Notes under the pieces: model-generated | What the model saw: only the letters and a program-made list of their open reading frames with translations | Databases searched by the model: none | Told to the model about the DNA's origin: nothing | Shown here: positions 24,301-35,004 of the stretch, piece after piece | How positions within the stretch are numbered: position 1 is the stretch's first letter | How the letters are laid out: each line of letters starts with the position of its first letter | Made by a program: the position numbers and the translations under genes | Assembly: GCA_000708835.1 (NCBI GenBank) | Contig: DF237130.1 | Location: forward strand, 18,048-82,047 | Direction of reading: 5' to 3' | Origin: Klebsormidium nitens | Taxonomy: Eukaryota; Streptophyta; Klebsormidiophyceae; Klebsormidiales; Klebsormidiaceae | Length of the DNA: 64,000 nucleotides

Positions 24301-25484
24301 AGCTTCGCGAATGCAATGCTGTTGCATTCGAAGATCGCGGTATCAAACGAGGTCAAAGCTAACCCGGCGGAGCAGGACGTTGAAAACACAAAAGCCCCTC
24401 AGTGCATTAAGACATGACTGAGTAGCGGTCGAAAGGTTGGTCACATGCACGTCATCAAGTGAGTACTAGATTCCATGTTCATAATCCATTGAACGGTCCT
24501 GGCATGCCGGAGATGATCCGACGGCCTCAGATTCTTTTGCGTACCACAAGTAGACGTCAATTTAAGTCTCCGCCCCAATCTTTGCATGACTCGGAGATGT
24601 ATGACATTGACAACATATGATCGATATGCATGGTAGTGCATTGAAGTGGCCGGCACGCGCGCGTCATGGTGCTTTGAACATGCGATTGCGCGGGCGCCTA
24701 TATACCACGTTTTGCACCTGCATGTTTTTAAATCAGGATCGATTGCGTTGCTCAGATGATGCTGCATGCAAAACATACCGTACCTGCCTGCTTAGCATTA
24801 GGGTCTGCGTACGTATCATATTGCACTCAATTGAACCGTGGTTTGTTCTTGCACATGAAAAAGAAAGGGTCTGACATGACCTGTTGAATCTTGATTGTGG
24901 ACGTACAGCCTGGTACCTTTGGGCATGAGTACTAAGCGCCAGGCTGAATCTTTAACCGGCAATTAAAGCATCTCCTAGTGGCATGGGCACCATGCTGGCA
25001 ATTTTGCGACGTTGCAGTCACAAAATCCGCTGAACTTGCAGTTTCGACCTACTCAAACCTGATCGTTGTACAGGCTCCAAGTCTCCGAACAATGGTTATA
25101 TAACGGTTTGTGGCAGTGGCGGCTTCTCTTGGTGCAAGTAACTCTTCAACCGCAGCTGACTCGAAAAACTTGCCAGTCACGTTTCTGGTGATCCAACACG
25201 GGCCCACCTTAGATCCCCACTGTCCTACAGGACAACCACTACATACATATACCTACACCGACTTGTTCGAATCAGATTGTCGCGGCTTGCCATAAACTTC
25301 TTACTCCTAATGCCAACATGGTCGATTCAGAAATTACTATCTTGCTAGCTCTTCCGACCCCAGACTTGGCAGCAAAGAACAGTGCATGAGGTTAGTACCC
25401 CTTCAGTTCGGTCATGTTCGTACATCCCCTATTCTGATGCTGTGGGCTCCGTCAGTGACGTTTTACATGAAGCGATAGTGAGCA
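24301..25484. other. Intergenic region between converging genes
   Basis: 3' space between the LRR gene and the MgtE gene. It is relatively AT-rich in places and carries no recognisable gene. Confidence 0.6.
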
Positions 25485-28400
25485 CTAAGGGTCAACGACA
25501 GCTTGTATAGAGCCGGGCAGCATCCACCGAGCGATGTAAAAGTAGATAATCAGACCCGAAGAATCTACCACAGTCGTCATGAGCGGGGCGCTTGTGACAG
25601 CAGGATTGTACCTATGAAGAGAAGTCGATCGATCAGAGCGGCAAATTCCGTGCAGGGGGAACAATCTTCTGGCCACAGGAGCTCGCTAGCCAACAACGGC
25701 AAACTAAGACATCAAAAAGCGTGCCTTTCCAAACCCGCACTGGCAGCAGCAGCTCAATTCTGCTTTTTCAAGGACTCGTGCAACCTAGACATTATACAGC
25801 ACGGGAGCTTGTCAAGGGAATAATGTTGTATTCCAGCCGCTCTGCATTAATGCCTCAGGGTCAGCAGACTTGGGGGCCAGCAGAGGGACAGGTGTGACGC
25901 CACCTGCGGCGTTCTAGCGGCCTGGCGGCCAATATTACCACCTTAGAGGATTAAGGAGAGATAGAGTTTTGCGAAAAGTTCTTACCCGAACTTGACCGCA
26001 AGCAGAGGAAAGAGCCCGCCCAGAGCGTTGGCCCAAAGAGAGACGACAGGAAGCGAGATGGCGACCGTCAAACCGACCTGCAAAGAGTGACGGTCAGATT
26101 CGAATCAAGGCACGGATTGTCGGTTGGAATTCAAATTCCGTAAGCCTTGCCCCGGCCGGACGCAGCAACACGTATCGCCTTTCCTGAGCAACTGTGAAGA
26201 CTGGAGGTAACCAGTTCGGACAATGCCCGTTCGCCGACACTCATACGAACTGAGCGCCAATGGTGCAAGTGGATGCGGATCCTCTACAAGAGCCCAACGG
26301 ACGTTGCTCTTGTTGGCTAGGGATATGCCAGCACGAATCGTTACAACGCCAATAATGGTCCAGGGAAAGCTCAATATGTGAGGAAGAGGGCCTCGAAATT
26401 CGTGCCGGGAGACGACAAGAGCAGTTCATGGTGCTGAAAGGCTGTGTCAGATGTCTTTCCGACGCTGTCAAGAAAAGTTTCTCGCCCAGGCAGAACCAGA
26501 AAGCAGCACACGTGCAAAACAGTCAGCAACCTGCGCATGGAAAAGCGTCATCACATGTGTCTAATATGAGTGAGCCGGCGTCTCACCATGACAGAGAGCC
26601 CGGACCACATGAACGACACCATAAAGATGACCACCCCCAGCAGCATCCCGATCATGCACCCAGTGATGGCCTCTTTTCGCAGCACGTACGGCAAATCAAC
26701 GGGGGACACGTGGCCTGCAGGCAAGGATACAAGAATAAGTACGCGGAACGGCTGTACGAACGAAGTCTTTGCCCTGTCCGCACGCTGCATACCGCTTTTG
26801 CTACGGCTCTGCAGAGTGCACGTCTTCGGTTGTAATTTGTGGAAACGCATGGACTTTCTTCGCACGCAGGGGTAGAGCAGTGGAGATTATGTGGATAGAA
26901 GACGGGACTTCGTGAAGGCACTACCTAATACCTGAGCGTCCTTGTCAGCAGGTGCCAGATACTGGTTTGCGCCAATGAAGGCCGTCTTCAAACTGCTGTT
27001 CTTCCCTCTGAGGAATAGGTTTCGATTTTACACCGGCCGCTAGGACTGTGCTCTCTTTTAGGCCACTAACCAGAATAGAATCCCGGGCTCCCTGGTGTTT
27101 GGACTTTCAGGACATCAGAAGGGCGTCATGCCATGAAAGCTCACAACGTAAAACCTTCAAAACCTGTGCACGGCATTCCTTTCAATAAGAGAACAAATGA
27201 GCATTACGAATGCGAACTGAAAGCTTGCATGATGAGAAAGGGAAACTGACCCATTGCCATTGCTCGAATAACACTGGCCACAGCCTGTGACCCAGTGTTG
27301 CCGCCTGCATGGAAAGTGGACTGTTTAAACGCACTTATCAGTGAGGGGAAACCATGCCGTCGGGTGATGGGTGCATAAGGGGGGAGCAAGGGAGAAAAAG
27401 TTTGGCCATAGCGGATGGTAGAAGCATTTGTGACCACAAAGCAATCAGCAGATGGGGGTCTGTGAGAGAAGTAGCATGGCAGGACACTGGAGCAAAGAGG
27501 GAACTGGGACAGCGTCGGAGGCAAGGAAAAGGCAGAACCAAGCAGATAAACGCAACTCCATTTAAGACTAGGAAAGCGCGATCGCAGAAAAGCCAAAAGC
27601 GCTGACTCTGACCGTTGGCCGGAGTGGTTGCTTCTCACAAGATTTTGCTAAGATCTGTAAAGCGACCTGAGCGTTGCAACCAAGTACTTAGGCGCAACAT
27701 GAATCAGTAGATCACGAAAAGGGCTGAAAAGAGCGACTGAGACGCTTGCGCTCAGATGGTGGGCTCACCATGACCAATGAGGAGGGGCACCTGAACATAA
27801 AGAAGGGCTCTGATCAGGTCACCGTAGACAGACCTAATGCTGGGGTAGGCAGCAGCAGTGCAAAGCCATTTGGTTGCTGTATATTGCGCAAGCCATGTTC
27901 AGAGCAGCACACCTCCGTATACTTGACACGGCCAGCGGTCTAGACTTACGAAGTAGCTGAGCTCCACTTCCCGCCGCAGGATGTCGTGAAACTCCTCGAT
28001 TACAAACGCGGCAACCACGAGGCCCAGGAAGAAGAACACAAGCCAGCCCCCCCGACTCCGTATCTGGATTGAAAAAGCAGCTCGTTTCTGATCACGGTGA
28101 TGCCAGCTGAAACTGTACGTTTCTGTTGGAATGCTCGGAAGGCCAGACCGTGCTACACATGCAGACTGCCACAGATGCTTGTGGCAGTCCGAAACCAATG
28201 TTCAAGGATCCAAGAGCCAGGTGCCGCATTCTCTGCCCACTTAATCGCTTTGCTGATAGATGCTGACTAGACTTCAGGGTCAGCCCCACCACCTAGAAAG
28301 ATACTAGAAGGTATGAAATGCAAAGCTGGAATGCACAGAGGCTCAATGGCGAGAATGAACCACAAAATCACAGCTCTCTAAGCACCTACCAAAACAACAA

Positions 28401-28783
28401 AGATGCATTTGTAGGTATCATGTTACTCTAGACTCCTTCCTGGTCAGGTCAAATCGAGCTCTGACTCAACATGGCCAGCGCAGCGGTTTGCAAATCAAGG
28501 CAATGCTGAGAATGGATGACTCAGTCTCGATTTCGAGGTCTGTTTCTAACAGTTTCAGCTTAGTCCACAACGTCCCTCCACATTTAATGTCTTGACTTGT
28601 TTGCAACAATCTGAAGTGGAGTTAGAAAGGGTTCATGCTCTCAGGATAATTATAACATGGATCTGCAAGCGAGCTAATTGTCGTGCGGCTTACCGCATCG
28701 AGGACACTTTCTTTTCTATAGTTGAAGTTTTCTGTTTCCTCAAAGTCGTCTTCCTTCTCAAGATCTTGCAGACCCAACCCCAT
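25485..28783 (-). CDS. MgtE-type divalent cation (Mg2+) transporter, membrane domain only
   Basis: Homologue of the MgtE transmembrane domain, which conducts Mg2+ and related ions. Minus-strand exons in order: 28694-28783, 27950-28063, 27769-27790, 27251-27304, 26925-27005, 26587-26714, 25986-26077, 25485-25611. All phases close; the product is 235 residues. After an acidic 30-residue N-terminus come a helix (GWLVFFFLGLVVAAFV), the family hallmark VPLLIGHGGNTGSQA, then helices GMLLGVVIFMVSFMW and VGLTVAISLPVVSLWANALG. The pore-lining final segment is YNPAVTSAPLMTTVVDSSG, where MgtE places its conserved Asp. The protein has no cytosolic N-domain or CBS domains, so the usual Mg2+ sensor is missing; it probably works as a homodimer. 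Exon 3 is only 22 nt yet encodes the core of the hallmark. No transit peptide is obvious. Confidence 0.93.
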
Positions 28784-29773
28784 ACCGAGGCGAGCAACTT
28801 ATAACAACCAGACTGACAGGTTGTGCTCAGAGCACCTCTCAGGTGGAGTCTAGGGTCTAAGAAATCCTGGATTCAGATCTAATTTGACCCAGACCTGGGG
28901 ATCCTCAATGTAATGCCCTCCTTTTGAGCAATATCTTGCAAGAACAGAGTTTGCGAGGAACGAAGTTTTGCTTTTGGCTGTCTAAGAACGCGTCAAGTGC
29001 ATAATGGATATCGGTCTCCCAATGGCAATACGCCCTCTTTCCGAATGCTTTTCATCAATCTTTTGGGCAAGGTGATGCAAGGAAGGCCTTGGCGCTTTTA
29101 GGTGCACCAATGGCAAAGCGCAAAGCATTGCGAGCTTGATATCGCGAAGAAAGCTTCTGTTGAGGATTTGACTGCACAAAGATGAAACTTGCAGACAAGG
29201 AATGTGCAATTAGGGGTGCGAAAGGCTTGGTCGCGGCCTTGTCAAATCTGATTGCACAAACAGCGGCGTCGAACACGGACGCGAACTTACTTAAACATAG
29301 GTGTCGACCGACGTCGACGTTCGAACGTGGGTCAAAACCCCGTTAAAGCCCTCAGCTTGAACCAGCTCGGAAGCGGCGGCCGCGGCGCACTTTCAATCGA
29401 GCGCGCGTCACATGTACGTCATATTTATGCTCGTCATTGCTCCGCCTGCCAACTTCCAAGGCTTTGTTGTTTAATTGCATCAGTTTCATCAAGGAAGGTC
29501 ACATCGTGGAAGAAAGCATGTGCATCATGCCGCTAGCGACCCTCAGGGCAGCACTTTCGATAGATGGAGTGTGGTGTCAACAAAGCCGTTTGCACGACAG
29601 AAGTGCCTCACTGAGGCCAGTTGTCACACCTATGATATGGCCCCACCAAAATTGTCTGGCACATGTGATCAATTCAGGAGAATGACGCCCTCCAAGTCTG
29701 GGCAAAGCAATTGCCCAGGTATTTTCAAAGAAGTGGGGAGCAGCAACATAACGTGAGAGAAGTGAAAGGCAAA
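28784..29773. other. Divergent intergenic region
   Basis: Between the MgtE and oxidoreductase starts, which are transcribed outward, so a likely bidirectional promoter. It contains a copy of the repeat also found near 32.91 kb (listed separately). No gene recognised. Confidence 0.5.
29317..29385 (+). repeat. Dispersed repeat, copy 1
   Basis: This stretch contains CGTGGGTCAAAACCCC, then CCCTCAGCTTGAACCAG, then GCGGCGGCCGCGGCG. The same three blocks recur in the same order and orientation at about 32913-32985. The shared sequence lies upstream of two unrelated plus-strand genes, suggesting a dispersed element rather than a coding feature. Confidence 0.55.
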
Positions 29774-32218
29774 ATGATGAAGGCCGCAGTGATGTATGAG
29801 CCGGGCGGACCCGAAGTCTTGAAAATTGAGAGCCGCCCAATTCCAAAGCCACGAGAAGGAGAGGTCCTGATCATTGTCAAGGCATTCGGGCTCAATCGAT
29901 CGGAGCTGTTCACGCGGTTGGTGAGTAGAATGGACGCTGATTTGGGAAAATTGAACTAAACAATGCCGTGGCGGTTCCTCTTTCTTCATTTTGAGCAGCC
30001 CCGTAAACGGAATGTTCCTCTGCTGATGTTTTGAAATCTGTCTGATTCTCAAGGCCTTTCACTGCCCAAAGGAGGTTTTCTGAGCACTGCCACACAGGTA
30101 ACCGCCGCTGAGAGCTGAAGACTGCTCTAGATCCAAACGCACTTTGAATAGGCGCTCCTCCTTTTCTCTTGGGAGTGGCTTCCATCTCGTCTTCCTCAAT
30201 TATGTTGACTTTCTGGAAGTGTTATTATGGTCCTCCTTGTTAGCTAATCATGCAAAAGCTCTCGGTGTCCAAGTAGACGATCCTGAACGGGGCAGCAAAC
30301 ATGCTCGTTCGTCAACTTCTTTCCACTGTCGCTTGTTGTTGCCTTTCATCGCTTTTTCTTAGAACACTTGCGGCACTCCAGGACAGCTGCAGATTCATAC
30401 TAAAAGTTCCTGATGGGAGGGTTCTCTGCTCCACATCAGCACTTCTTGACCAATCTATTTCGTCCCCTCAGGGTCACTCACCTGGCGTAACCTTCCCCCG
30501 CATTCTCGGCATTGAGGCTGTTGGGATTGTTGAAGAAGCTCCGGGCAAAGAGTTTGCAAGGGGCGCAATTGTGGCCACAGCCATGGGGGGCATGGGGCGC
30601 CAATTTGACGGGGGATACGCAGAGTATACCTGCGTCCCTACCAACCAAGTGCAGGTATAGTGCTGTCTCACTCTCAAAAAGTACTTTGGAGCTGCTCATA
30701 GTCGATTGTTGTACAGCGGATGCAGTCGCAATAGCAAACCTCGGTTCTGCACGAAAGCAACGTGCAACTCGTGAGATGTTCCTAATTCTTGGGCTGTAGC
30801 AGCTTTCAACATGTGGACGTTCTGCTGGGAGATCAAGAGTCCTCTCCCTTGTACCTCAGGCGGACTGCTTGAGATGCAGCATCTCCCCTGGCTTTGACTC
30901 TGAAAGTGCTTAAGTAATCGAGGATTCAAAAACATCTTTCTTGACATGTTGTTCCCCTTCAGGGGAAAGGGACTACCGGCTGCTTTGAAGATGTCAAAAT
31001 CACTGATCTTTTTCTTTTCTCTCTACTATAATATCCCAGGAAAATGGGGTGCTTTTGGGGCGACAAATGCCACAGAAACTACAGGCTTTCTTATGGGCTC
31101 CTCTCAACAGCCAGAAACGGCTAGCTATACTTTCTGCCACTTTCGTTACAGATGATCAAGACTCAACTGCCTTGGGAGATCCTAGGCGCTCTTCCCGAAA
31201 TGGTGCAAACCGCATGGGGCTCTCTGTTCAAGGCTCTCCACTCATTAAGGGCGATCGCCTTCTAATCCGAGGGGGCACGAGTTCAGTAGGGATGACTGCT
31301 GCTGCAATTGCTAAGAGCAAAGGCGCATTTGTGGCATCGACGAGCCGTAATTCCGATCGTGTTGACTTGCTAAAAAAGTCTGGCGCGGATCAGGTGATTA
31401 TCGACTCAGGTGCAATCGCGGAGAAAGTGAAGGAGGATGGACTTTTTGACAAGGTGAGGAACGGCGTGGATAAGGAAGGAACAAACACTCCTGGCAACGT
31501 GCTTCGTTTGTGCCTATTCTGCTCACTCCTTGGAATCGTGTGCCTGAAGTCCACACTCTAGACTCCTGTCTGTTTTGCTAAGTACGTCCGCCTCTTCCGT
31601 TAATGTATTGGTAGGTTGCAAGAACCATGGTGCTTGCAGGACGTAGAGGTCTGTGACCTCGCTCTTTCCCTGTTCCAGGCTGCTCGAATTTGCACCTTCA
31701 AGAAACTCTGTACATAAGATAGTACAGGATCTCCGAAAAGAAGGCAACGAGTGTGAGCCTTTGCTCACTCCAAAGAAGTGGACTGCGCGGTCGACAAGCT
31801 GAAGAGGGATCGAACCAAGTACTCGGATGGAGTCTCTAGTATCTCCGGTAAGAGGTGCATCGAACTCGTGTCTTCATTCCGCCAGGTACTTGAGTTGGTC
31901 GGCACCACGACCCTGAAGGACTCCCTCAAGTGCGTCAAACAGCACGGCATCGTGTGCATGACTGGGATTGTGGGAAACAAGTGGACCTTAGACAACTTTG
32001 CTCCTATGGAAGCTATCCCTACTGCGTCCTACCTCACAGCATATGCTGGCGAGGCCGATGACTTCATGCTGACGCCGCTTGCTGAGCTGGCAGAGCAGAT
32101 TGCGTCTGGCAAGCTGCATGTTCAGATCGGCAAGACGTTCAAGCTTGAGGAGATTGTGGAGGCGCACCGGTGCATGGAAGAGAGCAGAGCGGGTGGGAAG
32201 ATCGTTGTACTCACTTAG
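29774..32218 (+). CDS. Zinc-type alcohol dehydrogenase-like/quinone oxidoreductase (MDR family), with a frameshift
   Basis: NAD(P)H-dependent oxidoreductase of the medium-chain dehydrogenase/reductase superfamily. Exons: 29774-29920, 30472-30654, 31152-31453, 31886-32218. The start MMKAAVMYEPGGPEVLKIE is the usual N-terminus; 29777 is an equal candidate. Exon 2 carries ILGIEAVGIVEEAPG and GGYAEYTCVP. Exon 3 has the family segment LPWEILGALPEMVQTAWGSL, then the Rossmann motif GDRLLIRGGTSSVGMTAAA. These two segments are in different frames: a base appears missing near 31245-31251, in an A/G run. Exon 3 is 302 nt, and one extra base would restore both frame and phase, giving about 321 residues, normal for the family. 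Exon 4 carries VLELVGTTTL and ends GKIVVLT. There are no zinc ligands of the structural type. It is either a recent pseudogene or an assembly error in a working gene. Confidence 0.85.
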
Positions 32219-32754
32219 CCAGCGGGCTAAGTAGGTGAATCTGTTTACTATACATGAACAATCGGTCAAGAAGCGCCAATTGTCAAGTATTGGTCGAGAC
32301 AAAGAAAGGGCTTGTTGCGAATAGCTGCACCGCCCTGGTGGACATTAGAGGATGAAAAAACCTGCGTTGTCCCCCTCAGACGGCGGAATATAGAATTGAC
32401 CGTCTATTCCACACGGCATGGCACATGCATATCACATGTCGGATATTCCATATGGCCAGTCATTTAGTAGTGAATGAAACCAGATATTGTGGATACAGGA
32501 GTTGTACATTCCTTGTTTAATACAAGCAGTTTAGTGGCCGCTCAATTATCCAGAGACGCCATTGACAATGCTGGCATTCACTGCCCAATCGGATCCGACC
32601 GACAGGATGCCCGGCCATGTCATGAATTGTCCTGGGAATGGTGCATTGCATCTAGAAAGGCGCGCCGCAAGTTGGTGCAATATGCTTTCCCGGAACTTGG
32701 CTAGGTGGCATGCGCGCGTCGTTGCACGGCCCCTGGCTGTCTAGCGCCCCCTTC

Positions 32755-32848
32755 TCGCATTCTTCCCGTTCCCGCCGCGGGCGCCTCCCGCGCTCCCTCT
32801 CCTCTTCGTTCTCGTCACCCTCCGCAGAAGCAGACGCAATAAACCATC
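32755..32848 (-). repeat. Displaced fragment similar to FIP1 intron 7/exon 8 boundary
   Basis: On the minus strand this stretch matches the FIP1-like gene at about 38770-38862, with substitutions and small indels. The shared part includes the exon start (GACGAGAACGAAGAGGAGAG) and the intronic GCTTCTGC upstream of the acceptor. Because intron sequence is included, the copy arose at DNA level, not through mRNA. It is far too short to function and has no gene around it. Confidence 0.6.
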
Positions 32849-32912
32849 AAGTTTCAGCACAAACAGCGATGCACGTCACGAAAGGCCAGGCGTGAAAAGC
32901 TGTCGCCGTCGG

Positions 32913-32985
32913 ACGTGGGGCCAAAACCCTCAGCTTGAACCAGTCAGCTGAATCCCTGTCCGATTGGCAGCGGCGGCCGGCGGCC
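32913..32985 (+). repeat. Dispersed repeat, copy 2
   Basis: Second copy of the sequence at 29317-29385, sharing CGTGGG-CAAAACCC, CCCTCAGCTTGAACCAG and GCGGCGGCCG blocks. It differs by a short insertion before the GC-rich block. Confidence 0.55.
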
Positions 32986-33177
32986 GGCCCCGCCCGCAAA
33001 AAGCGGCCGGCGCCTGCATGACGCATCCGGAGCGCGGGCCACACGGCCGCCGCTACGCATCATGGCCTGTCCAGAGGTTTTGTGACCAAGGGGATGACAA
33101 TAGTCTTGCCTGAGTCCGATCCAGGATACTGGTCAGGCGCTTGTTTCAGGCGGCCCAGAAGTAGAACGTCAAACGAC

Positions 33178-35004
33178 ATGGAAAGTCTACCAAGGGAATG
33201 CCAGGAGCACATCCTGGCCGGGCTTGCGGATGTTGAGGGGCCTCAGGATGACCGCTCTGGTGAACAAGTGGTTGTATACTTTGTCAAGGGAGGCGCTCAG
33301 AACAGTCAGGCTTGATACCCAGCAGGGCATGCGTCGGCTCTCTTCAGCGTGGCCAAAGTCGACGGGCGTGACTGTTTCCTTGGAGTTCTACTATCCGACG
33401 TCTTCTCACCCAGAAGCGGAGGACAGCGCGCTGCAGCGGGTGACGTTCTGGAATGAGATAGCGCATGCTTTTCCAAAGCTGTTATACATTGACCTTTCCG
33501 GATTTGGAGACAAAAGAGCAGTAGAGGAAGCAGAGGCTGCCATCCCTTTAATCCCCAATCTAAAAGGTCTGCGGCTTCCACTGGCACCACACTTTGGAGG
33601 ATGCAGAGGGCTCCTACATTCCCTCGCCGATCATTGCCCGTTGCTCGAGGAACTGGAGATGGTCCTACTTGACCATGAATGGAGAAACTTCAGGCTGTAT
33701 CTTTCCACAACGCTGGAGGCTCCGTTCGTCAATCTTGCACAAAGGTGCCCTCGCATCCATACTATCTCTCCCCTAACTTTTTTTGCTTGGTCTAACGAGA
33801 GCCCCCTTTTGGAGAAAATGTTGCACTACCTGCCTCAACTTCGATCCATCGACATACCCCGCCAGATTATCCTTACGGCCGTAAAACAGCCGGCTTCAGA
33901 GCTCCTGAACTGTCTTCGCAAATCTGCAGCTATGGTCCTCAATTCAAGCATCTCAACTTGAGATATTTGTACAAGCGGGATAGAGGGATACGAATTCTAC
34001 CGGTCTTGTTCTGAGCTAGAGTCCCTTGAGCTTCCCGAAGCTGGCATCAAAGAAGCCAACTTTGTGCTCACCCTCGAAACTTTCGAGAAGCTCACACACC
34101 TCTCAGTCCCTTTCCTGGCAATGGATAGGCAGCCGCCAGCAGCTGGTTTCAGAGTTCCGGTCAGCCTTGAAAACCTGCACATCGGCGGTTTGGGAACCGA
34201 TCGTGTAGGTGGTATTGCAGATTGCTTCACCACGATAGCGGAAAATGTGCTCGCCCTCATCGTGCTCGAGGTTGACTCTCACCGCTTAGAGATAAGTATC
34301 TCTGATCTGCTGATTCCACCAAGACTGGAATGTCTCAAGATCAAGGGATTTGCGTTCTCAGGCCCGTTGGGATCTTTGCAGTGGAGCGTCCTGAAAAGCT
34401 TGGTGTTGGAAAGGACGTCCTTCGAAGGGAGGCTGCAGGACTTGTTTCTCCCAGCAATTGAGACCGTGGAGTTCAAAGAACACGTGAGATTCCTCTCGTC
34501 AGAGACAACACGTTCGAAGCCGTTGCCGAGACCTGGCCAAACTTGCGCAGCCTTGATCTCTCAGGACTACAAAGGTTCAGAGTGAGGGAATTTGACCTGA
34601 TGGAATCGAGTCGCGTCCGGACTACCTTGCAACAGTTGGTTGTCAGAGCTGCAAATGGTCCAGAGCTCAAATGTATCTCCCAGCTTCGTGGTCTCCGCAA
34701 GCTTAGCCTGTGCCTTAGTGACCAACCAATCGGAGCTCTGGAAGAGGGTTTCGAGCTAATTCTCACCCTGACAAAGATTGGCAGCCTGCGGTCGCTTCTT
34801 CTTGGCGTGTCCAGATTTCCTCGTTCTGCAGAGTTTCTCGAGGGCTTGCGTAGCATCCTTGCACAGGCGCCCAGTCACTTACAGCGAGAAATGGACACAT
34901 GGAGGTCTGTAGAAGAGGCGAGCTCAAGAAGCATCCAGATACAAGATCAGCTTTCTTTCTGCATTCATCTTGGTTATCCTTTGAACGTAGTGCAACTTGG
35001 ATAG
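33178..35004 (+). pseudogene. F-box/leucine-rich-repeat protein, disrupted
   Basis: Intronless reading frame for an F-box/LRR protein, a type that recruits substrates to SCF ubiquitin ligases. It starts MESLPRECQEHILAGL, a clear F-box beginning, and continues in the next frame with RMTALVNKWLYTLSREAL, the rest of the F-box. LRR-like segments follow: FPKLLYIDLSGFGD, IPNLKGLRLPLAP, CPLLEELEMVLLD, LPQLRSIDIP, CSELESLELPEAG, LRSLDLSGLQRF and LRGLRKLSLCLSD. Three breaks are seen: an extra G in the run 33237-33240, an in-frame TGA at 33959-33961 with the same frame continuing after it, and a frameshift near 34481-34500. Nearly all neighbours are intron-rich, so this may be a retrocopy or a member of an intronless F-box family. 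A spliced form avoiding all three breaks was not found. Confidence 0.8.

Larger units (their letters stand above)
32219..33177. other. Intergenic region with displaced repeat fragments
   Basis: No intact gene. It contains a fragment resembling the start of FIP1 exon 8 with adjoining intron, and a second copy of the 29.3-kb repeat, placed next to each other (both listed). The region just before the F-box pseudogene is very GC-rich (runs of CGGCCGGC near 32975-33020). Confidence 0.55.
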
